A DNA stretch of 41,970 nucleotides. It comes from a virus. Position numbers and translations under genes: made by a program. This document shows, piece after piece, positions 35,288-41,636 of this stretch. Position 1 is the first letter of the stretch. Every line of letters starts with the position of its first letter. The DNA lies in IMG/VR virus record IMGVR_UViG_3300010885_052497, positions 1 to 41,970 of that record, one strand, 5' to 3'. The notes below the pieces were generated by a model. It had not been told where the DNA came from and searched no databases. It saw only the letters and a program-made list of their open reading frames with translations.

Positions 35288-35653
35288 CTAATAAATATCA
35301 ATTTCTTGATCTTTTCGTGAAATTTTCGGCATTTCTGCTCGAAGCTTGCGATTAGCATCTTTAGCAATCTTATCTGCCATTGAAGCTCCTTCCGATCTTA
35401 ATGGATTTGTTCTATTTAAGTTTTGTGATACCCTACATGAAAGTTGAGCAGATTCCCAAGCTAATAATAAACTTTTTTGAGGAGGTATAAATTGTTCTGC
35501 TAGCACATCTACTACACTTAAATCATCATTTTCTTGAACTATAGTATAAAAGTCATTTCCAATGTGATTATGAAATGCGCCAGGATATTGTTTATGAACC
35601 CTTCTTTTATATTTGTCTATTGTTTTTCTGTCTTGTTCACTGAGTTTTATCAT
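35288..35653 (-). CDS. Basic protein (121 aa), function unknown
   Basis: Starts MIKLSEQDRKTIDKYKRRVH. Overall basic with a polar C-terminus (ANRKLRAEMPKISRKDQEID), so nucleic acid contact is possible. A central segment (LLLAWESAQLSCRVSQNLNR) is predicted helical. The ~70-base gap upstream holds no obvious gene. Not recognised. Confidence 0.55.
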   Translation of the reverse strand: MIKLSEQDRKTIDKYKRRVHKQYPGAFHNHIGNDFYTIVQENDDLSVVDVLAEQFIPPQKSLLLAWESAQLSCRVSQNLNRTNPLRSEGASMADKIAKDANRKLRAEMPKISRKDQEIDIY

Positions 35654-35724
35654 TCTTATATCTTTTATGCCGTTAGTATGGAATTATTAATTTACGTAGG
35701 TGTTAAGGGTATATACTAACTTAA

Positions 35725-36159
35725 TTATTTGGGCTTTACAGACTTGAAATATTGATTAAATATCACAGCTAATTCAGGAGTCAATTTATAATTTGTATTA
35801 AATTTAGCTTCATCCTTAGCATTAGATAAATAAGACTGTAAAGTAGTTAATGTAATTCTATTTGTAATACCTTCGGCATCTTTGAAATCAAAATATGGAT
35901 CTGGCATAGATGTATCAATCCACATATTAAGCTGCTTTACTGATTTAATATGATCAGCAATCATAACACATAGTTTTTCCAATCTCTCAACTAAAGGCCG
36001 TTTGACTTCAACTTTTCTTCTAGTAGATTTAGTTCCCATAGTATAATTACTTGAGTCGTTTATATACATTGATGGCATTTCTTTTATAATGTGCTGTATA
36101 CCTCCTAAACTATTTAAGTAACTAGTTAAGTCAGAAAATGTGATTAATTCTTCTTTCAT
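35725..36159 (-). CDS. Phage protein (144 aa), function unknown
   Basis: Starts MKEELITFSDLTSYLNSLGG. Soluble and mixed-charge, with a basic patch (KSTRRKVEVKRPLVERLEK) and no motif I can assign. It lies 6 bases after the RNA ligase gene, so it is probably co-transcribed with it; a functional link is untested. Confidence 0.55.
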   Translation of the reverse strand: MKEELITFSDLTSYLNSLGGIQHIIKEMPSMYINDSSNYTMGTKSTRRKVEVKRPLVERLEKLCVMIADHIKSVKQLNMWIDTSMPDPYFDFKDAEGITNRITLTTLQSYLSNAKDEAKFNTNYKLTPELAVIFNQYFKSVKPK

Positions 36160-36165
36160 TTTATA

Positions 36166-37479
36166 TTAATTAGATTCTTCCATATCAACCACCCCAGCAT
36201 CTTTTACAATACCTTCTAACACTTTAAACTCAAAAGATTTGTGCTTATATACTTTTGGTACAATACCAAAATTATCAATTCTAACACATACTCCTTCTCG
36301 AATGTGTCTAACGTCTAACAAAGATGCTCCTTTAGCAGCAGTATCTACAATTTCAACTAAAAAGTTATAGATATCTCTGTCGTCTTTAGATTTAGAATAC
36401 ACTGCTATCATTTCTAAAGAAGTAATATACAATTCAGGAACATGATTTACACCTAACTCTTCACAACGAGACTTAACATCATCCCAAGTTAAGTCCACAG
36501 ACTGACCATCTTCATTGGTGTTGGTAATTCTATATACATACACTTTGTGTTCTGTTGGTTCACACCCATAAGAGTAAGACATTGTCTTTCCAAACAATTT
36601 AGAAAATTCTTTATCTCCTAATTTAGTTGTATCAACTGAAGGCATAATTGCGGCTCCGGTAGATTCATACCCAACAATCTCAAAAAATACAGTCTCGCCT
36701 TTTCTTAAATTATCTTTGAATAAAGCAAACGCTTTTTGTCTAATTGTTGGGTCATGATACTGAGTTCCGGAAGTTTCCTCTAACACAACTCTTCGAGTTC
36801 CATTAAGATAAGTCCATTCTTTTTCTTCTACATTAGCTCCAAAGAATTTAGCAATCTTATCTCGCCTAGATAATTTTTTATCTACTTGAACTCTTGCAAC
36901 TCTACCAGAAGTACCATGTACTTTTTCAGTAACTACAATTCTATGACCTGGTCTGAACTCATTAACATGCTTACCAAAGTGGGCAGTATCAAAATGTTCT
37001 TTGAACATAATTGATGTCTTTGCAGTTCTTAATTTCTTACCTTGGTTTTCTCTAGCAAGTTTCAAAGTGTTAGGGTTGATGTACTTATCACAGATAGGAA
37101 TACTTTTCCATTCAGTAAATTCAAAACCTTCAACGTCTAATCCAGTTACTTGAATAAACCCAAATTGATGAAGTGGAACCCAAAATCCATCAGAAATTTC
37201 TCCTCTAAATTTTTGTGTTCTAACTCTTCGGTTCTCGTCAAACATACCTGGTCTTTCGTCTGGAAATTTGTTCATCTCTGCTTTACGATACAAGTTGTTA
37301 GCAAAACAAAATTCATGAGAAAGTTGCCCATCGGTCGGAAAATATACTCCTAAAGCATCTTCATTGTTGTCTAATCCTACAACAACTTGATTGCCTTGAC
37401 AAGTTGCTAATTGCACCTTATCAGCGTTGGAATGCGGTCTTACATTTTTAAGTCGAGTGACTATCGCTGCATACGCCAT
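36166..37479 (-). CDS. RNA ligase, Rnl5/DRB0094 type
   Basis: 437 residues. An N-terminal ~130-residue OB-like domain (LKNVRPHSNADKVQLATCQG, GVYFPTDGQLSHEF) precedes a nucleotidyltransferase core, the two-domain plan of Deinococcus DraRnl. Ligase motifs are visible: motif I EKVHGTS with the adenylated K186, motif IIIa VFFEIVGYES, motif IV EGVCVRID and motif V YKHKSFEFK. The enzyme seals 3'-OH/5'-phosphate breaks in RNA using ATP. With ~15 phage tRNAs in the window, repair of tRNAs cut by host anticodon nucleases is a reasonable inference, although no polynucleotide kinase/phosphatase is seen here. Overlaps the upstream 70-aa gene by TAATG. Confidence 0.93.
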   Translation of the reverse strand: MAYAAIVTRLKNVRPHSNADKVQLATCQGNQVVVGLDNNEDALGVYFPTDGQLSHEFCFANNLYRKAEMNKFPDERPGMFDENRRVRTQKFRGEISDGFWVPLHQFGFIQVTGLDVEGFEFTEWKSIPICDKYINPNTLKLARENQGKKLRTAKTSIMFKEHFDTAHFGKHVNEFRPGHRIVVTEKVHGTSGRVARVQVDKKLSRRDKIAKFFGANVEEKEWTYLNGTRRVVLEETSGTQYHDPTIRQKAFALFKDNLRKGETVFFEIVGYESTGAAIMPSVDTTKLGDKEFSKLFGKTMSYSYGCEPTEHKVYVYRITNTNEDGQSVDLTWDDVKSRCEELGVNHVPELYITSLEMIAVYSKSKDDRDIYNFLVEIVDTAAKGASLLDVRHIREGVCVRIDNFGIVPKVYKHKSFEFKVLEGIVKDAGVVDMEESN

Positions 37480-37691
37480 TATAATTCTATTTTTAATTCT
37501 TGGTTAATTGTTTTCACTAAAAGGAAGTCTTCTACTACTTTGGACTCTAATTGCAACTTTCTTTTTTCAGCTAACTGCTTACTAATAAAAGTACTCAATA
37601 TAACATTTCCTTCTTTAATTGCCCAACAAGCTCCTAATTTTTCATTGGTAACGGGCACAATACGATAAACTGATTTACTTAACTTTTTCAT
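37479..37691 (-). CDS. Small basic protein (70 aa), function unknown
   Basis: Starts MKKLSKSVYRIVPVTNEKLG; lysine-rich with alternating beta and helical stretches. It couples to the RNA ligase by a TAATG overlap and follows the 80-aa gene by one base, so all three probably share one transcript from the 37942 promoter. No family recognised. Confidence 0.6.
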   Translation of the reverse strand: MKKLSKSVYRIVPVTNEKLGACWAIKEGNVILSTFISKQLAEKRKLQLESKVVEDFLLVKTINQELKIEL

Positions 37692-37692
37692 A

Positions 37693-37935
37693 TTATTTGG
37701 AATTTTTTACTACATCTCTTTTATTAACAAAACTTACAAGACCGAATTCATTCTTAACAGAAATTCTGTGAGCTAAAGAAAACAAATCGGTATAATTAAA
37801 TTCATAGCTTACATCAACTACTCTGGTAATTTCACCATCTGCATAATAATGTAATTGCTCTTTTTCTAATACAATTGCAAATTTACCGAATCCAACGGCA
37901 TTTGTCTTTTTTTCTGGAACTCTTAACTCACTCAT
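37693..37935 (-). CDS. Small protein (80 aa), first gene of the RNA ligase operon
   Basis: Starts MSELRVPEKKTNAVGFGKFA. Beta-rich pattern (FAIVLEKEQLHYYADGEITR) without catalytic motif. It lies directly behind the strongest-looking early-type promoter (37942-38006), so it may be highly expressed soon after infection. Function unknown. Confidence 0.6.
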   Translation of the reverse strand: MSELRVPEKKTNAVGFGKFAIVLEKEQLHYYADGEITRVVDVSYEFNYTDLFSLAHRISVKNEFGLVSFVNKRDVVKNSK

Positions 37936-37941
37936 AATTTA

Positions 37942-38006
37942 TCTATTTTTTAATTTCTATATATAAAGATAAGGATTAAATTTTTATCGTCCTAATCTTT
38001 TTCAAA
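37942..38006 (-). promoter_or_regulatory. Early-type bipartite promoter, copy A
   Basis: The block at 37942-37974 (33 bases) is identical to 38438-38470, and a second block (TTGAAAAAGATTAGG on the minus strand, 37991-38005) lies exactly 16 bases away. The minus-strand order is TTAGG, then 19 bases, then TATCTTTA, like the Bacteroidota -33/-7 spacing. AAAGATAAGG and CCTAATCTTT also form a near-perfect inverted repeat. Confidence 0.65.
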
Positions 38007-38021
38007 GTTTTTTTCAATTAT

Positions 38022-38219
38022 TTATTCTTGGAATACTCCATCATAAAACATAATACTCTCTTGCTGGAAGTCATCTAATGTGATATTGAAATAATCATTA
38101 TCATAATTCATGATATCGGCATCTAACATAGTCCAATTAATTTTTTGCGTATCCAACCATTTTGCAAATGTGGAAGCACTCATTGAGTCTGCTGTCTTGA
38201 TAATTCGATTTAAAGTCAT
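38022..38219 (-). CDS. Small acidic protein (65 aa), function unknown
   Basis: Starts MTLNRIIKTADSMSASTFAK and ends in an acidic, aromatic stretch (DNDYFNITLDDFQQESIMFY). Its charge would suit a DNA-mimic or inhibitor, but that is only a thought. It follows the 68-aa gene by 5 bases in the operon of the second early promoter. Confidence 0.55.
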   Translation of the reverse strand: MTLNRIIKTADSMSASTFAKWLDTQKINWTMLDADIMNYDNDYFNITLDDFQQESIMFYDGVFQE

Positions 38220-38224
38220 AGTTC

Positions 38225-38431
38225 TTAATTTTCAGTTAATGATAATATTTTCTCTCGGTAAATTTTATTCAACTCATCTTCACTAACTTCTACATCGGTA
38301 TTAGGATATAAGTTAATTAATGTTTTCACAAATCTTATACGATTTTCAGCTAAATCTGGATTGAAACTCATTTCAAATAAGGCGTCACTTAAATGACTTT
38401 GGATAGCGATTGATAATCTTAATGTTCTCAT
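38225..38431 (-). CDS. Small helical protein (68 aa), function unknown
   Basis: Starts MRTLRLSIAIQSHLSDALFE; helical, amphipathic (PDLAENRIRFVKTLINLYPN) with an acidic C-terminal helix. First gene behind early promoter copy B. Not recognised. Confidence 0.55.
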   Translation of the reverse strand: MRTLRLSIAIQSHLSDALFEMSFNPDLAENRIRFVKTLINLYPNTDVEVSEDELNKIYREKILSLTEN

Positions 38432-38437
38432 AAATTG

Positions 38438-38500
38438 TCTATTTTTTAATTTCTATATATAAAGATAAGGACCTTAATTCAAAGATCCTAATTTTTTTCA
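38438..38500 (-). promoter_or_regulatory. Early-type bipartite promoter, copy B
   Basis: The first block (38438-38470) is identical to copy A. The second block starts at 38487 after exactly 16 bases of unrelated sequence. It overlaps the end of the gap after the 128-aa gene and drives the 68-aa and 65-aa genes. Confidence 0.65.
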
Positions 38501-38502
38501 AT

Positions 38503-38889
38503 TTATTTTACATTCATTACAAATGCCTTATCTCCCCAAGTCTTTGCATTTACTGCCTTATATTGAGCTTGGTCCATTAAATTGGAATCATAAAACAATC
38601 CATTAATAACTCCAACTGTTATTTCTTTCAATAAAGCTTCATCTGCTAACACAATATTTTTACCTTTTTTAGCAAACACTGTCAATGGATAATTAGCACC
38701 TTCTGGTATAAACTCAACAGTCTGAAGTGCTCCTTTTTTAAATCTGCTAACAACTCCTGCTAAAGTAGCAATACTTTCACAATTAACACTTGAATAAAAC
38801 CCTGCCTTAACTTTTACAATAGCCTGGAAATGTCCTTTTCTACCTTGAATAAAATCTACTACACTTAAACCTTTTACTAAATTTGTCAT
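38503..38889 (-). CDS. Phage protein (128 aa), function unknown
   Basis: Starts MTNLVKGLSVVDFIQGRKGH. A compact beta-alpha pattern with basic patches (FQAIVKVKAGFYSSVNCESI, VVSRFKKGALQTVEFIPEG) and no known motif. It has its own early-type promoter (copy C) and stands alone between two such promoters, suggesting high early expression. Possibly a host-takeover factor; no direct evidence. Confidence 0.6.
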   Translation of the reverse strand: MTNLVKGLSVVDFIQGRKGHFQAIVKVKAGFYSSVNCESIATLAGVVSRFKKGALQTVEFIPEGANYPLTVFAKKGKNIVLADEALLKEITVGVINGLFYDSNLMDQAQYKAVNAKTWGDKAFVMNVK

Positions 38890-38897
38890 AATTTCTG

Positions 38898-38963
38898 TCT
38901 ATTTATTAATTTCTATACATAAAGATAAGGTGCTTATAACATAGATCCTAATCTTTTTCAAAG
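38898..38963 (-). promoter_or_regulatory. Early-type bipartite promoter, copy C
   Basis: The first block (38898-38930) differs from copies A and B at two of 33 positions. The second block, TTTGAAAAAGATTAGG on the minus strand, starts at 38947 after exactly 16 bases. Serves the 128-aa gene. Confidence 0.65.
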
Positions 38964-39366
38964 TATTTTTCAATTATTTTACATGAAAAATACACCGCAT
39001 AATTAAATACAGTGCATCTTATATGATTATGTCGTCGGGTAGATAAAGTATATAGACTATGTCAAATACAAAATCAATGTCAAAGACCTTCCGTTACTAC
39101 AAAGGCAAAGTCAAAAACTAAGTCTCAGTTTCGCTAGCCACTTTTAATCTCCCACGGGAGTAACATGTCTAGTTATTGAGTTCTATCTCAGTTTTGGTTT
39201 AATTTGTAACAGAAGCGAGTTGGCTGGTTATATAGGGACAGGCCCTATAAAATCAATTAGAGTTGATTAAGATATCATATATATGTTTATATAATTGCTT
39301 CATCAAACCCAACACAAAACTTATAAGGAGTCAGCTTCTGCTTACCTTATTTGTACCATAAAAATT
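38964..39366 (-). other. Gene-free structured region, candidate noncoding RNA or origin
   Basis: About 400 bases with no credible reading frame on the coding strand, in a genome whose other gaps are mostly under 100 bases. It is less AT-rich than the gaps around it. Stem-loops seen: ataagg/ccttat at 39323-39350 with an inner AGC-AGAA-GCT, aatcaa/ttgatt at 39251-39268, tataggg/ccctata at 39231-39249 (5-base loop), ctccc/gggag at 39149-39160, and a weak CCTT/AAGG stem near 39085-39103. Three TTTGAC strings also recur on the minus strand at about 39060-39115. It could be a small RNA, a long 5' leader or a replication/packaging site. Confidence 0.45.
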
Positions 39367-40278
39367 TTAATTCAACTGATTCAAGAATTCATCTACTACA
39401 GATTGGAATCTAGTAGCAACATCAATTTTCAATGCGACCGCCGATTCAATTCCAGCTTGACGCGCTTCTTCAAATTCATGTTGTGCTTTGCGCTCTTCAC
39501 CGGCCCATTGATCATAAGCCAATTTATAAGTATTAGCAGCTGCTGAGTTTTGTTCATTTACTCGAGCTTGGATAATACCTCTTTCTTTTTGAATTCTAGC
39601 ATTTTCCTTAGTAGTTGCATTTTTTACTTTAGATTTGAAGTAATTAACCTTTTGCTCATACCCTCTATGCAATGCAGCAAGTTCTTCATGAACTGCTAGT
39701 AATTGTTGAGAAGTGTGATGTACTTCAACCTTCATAGGAGTTTTCTTTCCTACTTCAATCTCCATGAATTCCAAAGTCTTAATAGTTGGAAGTTCCGCTC
39801 TCAACTTATCTAACCTACCACCTTTGTGAATAAATTGTCCAATATGGGAAGCATAAGCCTCAGACTCTAAATATTCATTGTATTCAGCTAGAGTTAATTG
39901 ATCCCATCCAAAAGCCTCATCAACTTCAGACGGAATTGTTTCTGAAATAAGTTTAGGTCTTTCTGGAGATTCTATTGGATACTCAAATCTTTCACGTTTA
40001 ATTGAATTAATCAATTCGTCTTTGGCTTTGATGTTTTCCATCAAGAATGCTTGAGTAGCTGACAATCTTGCTTTGTCTTGTAATAAAGAAACTACATTGT
40101 CAGGAATAGGGTTTCCTTGAGTTTCTATATAGGTTTCTGTACCTATAGTTAAAGTTTTCTCAACGTTATTGATATCAGCTAAAGCAGCTGTAATATCTTT
40201 TGAACGTTGGTTACACAAATTAGAAATTGATTGTGCTTGAGACATTGATAGTCCTTTAGAAGAAAGAGAATTTTTCAT
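39367..40278 (-). CDS. Coiled-coil protein (303 aa), function unknown
   Basis: Soluble and helical, with heptads near both ends (RSKDITAALADINNVEKTLT, VHEELAALHRGYEQKVNYFK, RIQKERGIIQARVNEQNSAA). A central stretch, AYASHIGQFIHKGGRLDKLR, looks conserved, perhaps a small globular module. No membrane segment or catalytic motif. It lies between the tRNA cluster and the structured gap, starting 45 bases after tRNA-Met. A scaffold-like or nucleoid-associated role would fit the shape, but I do not recognise the family. Confidence 0.65.
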   Translation of the reverse strand: MKNSLSSKGLSMSQAQSISNLCNQRSKDITAALADINNVEKTLTIGTETYIETQGNPIPDNVVSLLQDKARLSATQAFLMENIKAKDELINSIKRERFEYPIESPERPKLISETIPSEVDEAFGWDQLTLAEYNEYLESEAYASHIGQFIHKGGRLDKLRAELPTIKTLEFMEIEVGKKTPMKVEVHHTSQQLLAVHEELAALHRGYEQKVNYFKSKVKNATTKENARIQKERGIIQARVNEQNSAAANTYKLAYDQWAGEERKAQHEFEEARQAGIESAVALKIDVATRFQSVVDEFLNQLN

Positions 40279-40322
40279 AACTGATAATTTTTATTAAATT
40301 AATTTTTAAAATGCTACATTAG

Positions 40323-40392
40323 TAGCGGTCGGCGGATTCGAACCACTCTTCTGGGTTATGAGCCCGGTGTGCTACCATTACACTACCCCGCG
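40323..40392 (-). tRNA. tRNA-Met (CAT), initiator-like
   Basis: Anticodon loop CTCATAA; the three G:C pairs next to it (GGG...CCC) are the initiator hallmark, and the 5' end CGCGGGG is initiator-like. The acceptor stem has two mismatches near the T-arm and the length is 70, so it may be partly degenerate. No CCA encoded. Confidence 0.8.
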
Positions 40393-40402
40393 ATATATTC
40401 TG

Positions 40403-40474
40403 TGGAGATATAGGGAATTGAACCCTAATTTATGATTTGCAAAACCATCGTAATAGCCATTATACGATATCCCC
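40403..40474 (-). tRNA. tRNA-Ala (TGC)
   Basis: Loop TTTGCAA, acceptor GGGGATA/TATCTCC with the G3:U70 pair that marks alanine tRNAs, T-loop TTCAATT. 72 bases, no CCA encoded. Confidence 0.9.
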
Positions 40475-40533
40475 AAAATTTGGATAGATGAGGTTCTATC
40501 CGGACCAGGGCCTTCTCCCTAGGGAGATGCCAA
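40475..40533 (-). other. tRNA-like relict with hairpins and no anticodon
   Basis: On the minus strand, right after the 57-aa gene, TTTAATTGGCATCTCC resembles a D-arm running into an anticodon stem. The stem TCTCC/GGAGA has only CTAG in its loop, as if the three anticodon bases were removed from CTnnnAG. A GGATAGA/TCTATCC hairpin follows. No standard T-loop. Probably a decayed tRNA; a terminator-like RNA is the alternative. Confidence 0.35.
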
Positions 40534-40707
40534 TTAAACTTTTGCTCTTAAAATTTCAATCTCTTTGTTGATTCTTTTCTTATCAGAATCAGTCAATGGA
40601 ACTTTTACATCTGTCGTTTTCTTTTCAGTTTTCACTCCTGAGCTCAATTGAGCTTCTAACATTCCTAATGCTCTAGCCTGTCTAGATCTCTGTGGTGCTG
40701 TTGCCAT
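40534..40707 (-). CDS. Small basic protein (57 aa) inside the tRNA cluster
   Basis: ATG at 40707, TAA at 40534-40536. Starts MATAPQRSRQARALGMLEAQ, basic N-terminus, then a charged helix (LTDSDKKRINKEIEILRAKV). The full-length frame and normal codon use, in a cluster where other short frames are only tRNA shadows, support a real gene. Unknown; RNA binding is possible from its charge. Confidence 0.6.
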   Translation of the reverse strand: MATAPQRSRQARALGMLEAQLSSGVKTEKKTTDVKVPLTDSDKKRINKEIEILRAKV

Positions 40708-40730
40708 ATTTAATTGTTATTTATTATTAG

Positions 40731-40802
40731 TAGCCCCACCGGGAGTCGAACCCGACTTTTTTGGATGAAAACCAAATATCCTAACCGATAGATGATAGGG
40801 CC
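40731..40802 (-). tRNA. tRNA-Glu (TTC)
   Basis: Anticodon arm TTTGG-TTTTCAT-CCAAA, T-arm CGGG-TTCGACT-CCCG, acceptor GGCCCTA/TGGGGCT with wobble pairs at both ends. 72 bases, no CCA encoded. Confidence 0.92.
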
Positions 40803-40808
40803 ATTTTG

Positions 40809-40896
40809 AGGAAGATGTGGGATTCGAACCCACGGAGGTTTTAACGCCTCTCCGGTTTTCAAGACCGGAGCAATAGGCCAACTCTGCCAACCTTCC
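40809..40896 (-). tRNA. tRNA-Ser (TGA)
   Basis: Class II tRNA of 88 bases: anticodon arm CCGGT-CTTGAAA-ACCGG, long variable arm (GAGGCG...CCTC), T-arm GTGGG-TTCGAAT-CCCAC, acceptor GGAAGGT/ATCTTCC. Confidence 0.93.
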
Positions 40897-40909
40897 CTTT
40901 TAATACTTC

Positions 40910-40945
40910 ATAAATATAAGATTACCTTTTGAATAATCCTAATTT
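40910..40945 (-). promoter_or_regulatory. Early-type promoter within the tRNA cluster
   Basis: The minus strand has TTAGG (40942-40938), then 17 bases, then CTTATATTTAT (40920-40910). This is the same TTAGG-to-CTTAT distance as in the promoters at 37942, 38438 and 38898. It points at tRNA-Ser and the downstream tRNAs, in the only 68-base gap here. Confidence 0.5.
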
Positions 40946-40964
40946 TTTTTAATCTTTTTTTTTG

Positions 40965-41036
40965 AGGCGCGAGCTGGATTCGAACCAGCGTTACAGAGTT
41001 TGCAATCCTGCACCTAAGCCACTCGGTCATCGCGCC
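40965..41036 (-). tRNA. tRNA-Cys (GCA)
   Basis: Anticodon loop TTGCAAA, acceptor GGCGCGA/TCGCGCC perfect, T-arm GCTGG-TTCGAAT-CCAGC, U at position 73 as expected for cysteine. 72 bases. Confidence 0.93.
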
Positions 41037-41043
41037 ATTATTG

Positions 41044-41115
41044 AACTCCTAATAGGACTCGAACCTATATCATCTGGTTCGTAGCCAAACGTTTTTCCAA
41101 TTAAACTATAAGAGC
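41044..41115 (-). tRNA. tRNA-Arg (ACG)
   Basis: Anticodon arm TTTGG-CTACGAA-CCAGA, acceptor GCTCTTA/TAGGAGT with wobbles, T-arm ATAGG-TTCGAGT-CCTAT. ACG needs A-to-I editing at the wobble position, presumably by host TadA. Confidence 0.88.
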
Positions 41116-41120
41116 CTATG

Positions 41121-41193
41121 TACCCAAGGCGAGACTCGAACTCGCAAAATCTAGATCCTAAGTCTAGCGTGTCTGCCATTCCACCACTCGGGC
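41121..41193 (-). tRNA. tRNA-Leu (TAG) with truncated variable arm
   Basis: Anticodon arm CTAGA-CTTAGGA-TCTAG, D-arm AGTGGTGGAATGGCAGACAC typical of leucine, T-arm GCGAG-TTCGAGT-CTCGC, acceptor GCCCGAG/CTTGGGT. Only ATTTT lies between the anticodon and T stems, so the long class II variable arm is missing. 73 bases. Confidence 0.9.
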
Positions 41194-41312
41194 CGTTGCA
41201 GAGCATTTTTGTTAAGCAGAAGTCAGCTCTGTCTCTTAAACTGCTAAAAGAAACTGTCCAAGTTTTAAACTACCCTGCTTTCGCTGTCCAGGCTTTACTC
41301 TGTTTCTTATTG
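41194..41312 (-). other. Structured 119-base spacer within the tRNA cluster
   Basis: No tRNA signature and no reading frame. Two long-range stems are visible: cagagc/gctctg (41199-41231) and agaaac/gtttct (41249-41307). An imperfect internal repeat of about 30 bases contains TGGACAG twice on the minus strand. Candidate small RNA, processing signal or remnant of lost tRNAs. Confidence 0.4.
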
Positions 41313-41385
41313 TACCCCTAGAAGAATTCGAATCTCCATTTAACATCTTAGAAGGATGTTGCATTTCCATTTATGCTATAAGGGC
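41313..41385 (-). tRNA. tRNA-Arg (TCT)
   Basis: Anticodon arm ACATC-CTTCTAA-GATGT, T-loop TTCGAAT, acceptor GCCCTTA/TAGGGGT. 73 bases, no CCA encoded. Reads AGA, a codon common in AT-rich phages. Confidence 0.92.
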
Positions 41386-41389
41386 AATT

Positions 41390-41456
41390 TAAAGTAACTT
41401 AGGACTCGAACCTAATCATGCCAAATTAATAGCAATTATCCACCATGCATTACTTT
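41390..41456 (-). tRNA. Degenerate tRNA, anticodon unassigned
   Basis: Acceptor AAAGTAA/TTACTTT and T-arm TTAGG-TTCGAGT-CCTAA are intact, but the whole is only ~67 bases, the D-arm is weak, and the anticodon stem TGCTA/TGGCA leaves a 6-base loop TTAATT. The 5' end (AAAGTAATGCA) repeats that of the neighbouring tRNA-Ser, suggesting a partial duplicate. Confidence 0.5.
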
Positions 41457-41458
41457 AG

Positions 41459-41543
41459 AGGAAAGTAAAGGTATCGAACCCTATCCATTTTATTGAACCA
41501 CTTGTTTAGCAAACAGTGACAACTCCTAGTTGCATTACTTTCC
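41459..41543 (-). tRNA. tRNA-Ser (GCT)
   Basis: Class II size (85 bases), acceptor GGAAAGT/ACTTTCC perfect, anticodon loop TTGCTAA, T-loop TTCGATA. The anticodon stem pairs only with one bulged A, so decoding efficiency may be reduced. Confidence 0.75.
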
Positions 41544-41545
41544 AT

Positions 41546-41633
41546 TGGTACGCCAGGCCGGACTCGAACCGGCACCCCCATTTCTGAGGATTGGATTTTA
41601 AGTCCAACGTGTCTACCATTCCACCACAGGCGC
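41546..41633 (-). tRNA. tRNA-Leu (TAA), CCA encoded
   Basis: Anticodon arm TTGGA-CTTAAAA-TCCAA, long variable arm (TCCTCAGAAATGGGGGT), T-arm GCCGG-TTCGAGT-CCGGC, acceptor GCGCCTG/CTGGCGT with one mismatch, 3' ACCA present in the DNA. Confidence 0.93.
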
Positions 41634-41636
41634 AAT

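Noticed and set aside
35261-35310. GATATTTATTAG before the methyltransferase gene as a late promoter
   Set aside because: It is explained by the last codons (EIDIY and stop) of the upstream 121-aa gene and lacks the AAAG part of the consensus.
38964-39366. Group I intron or tmRNA in the gene-free region
   Set aside because: I see no conserved intron core, no tRNA-like ends and no tag reading frame; the stem-loops alone do not support either.
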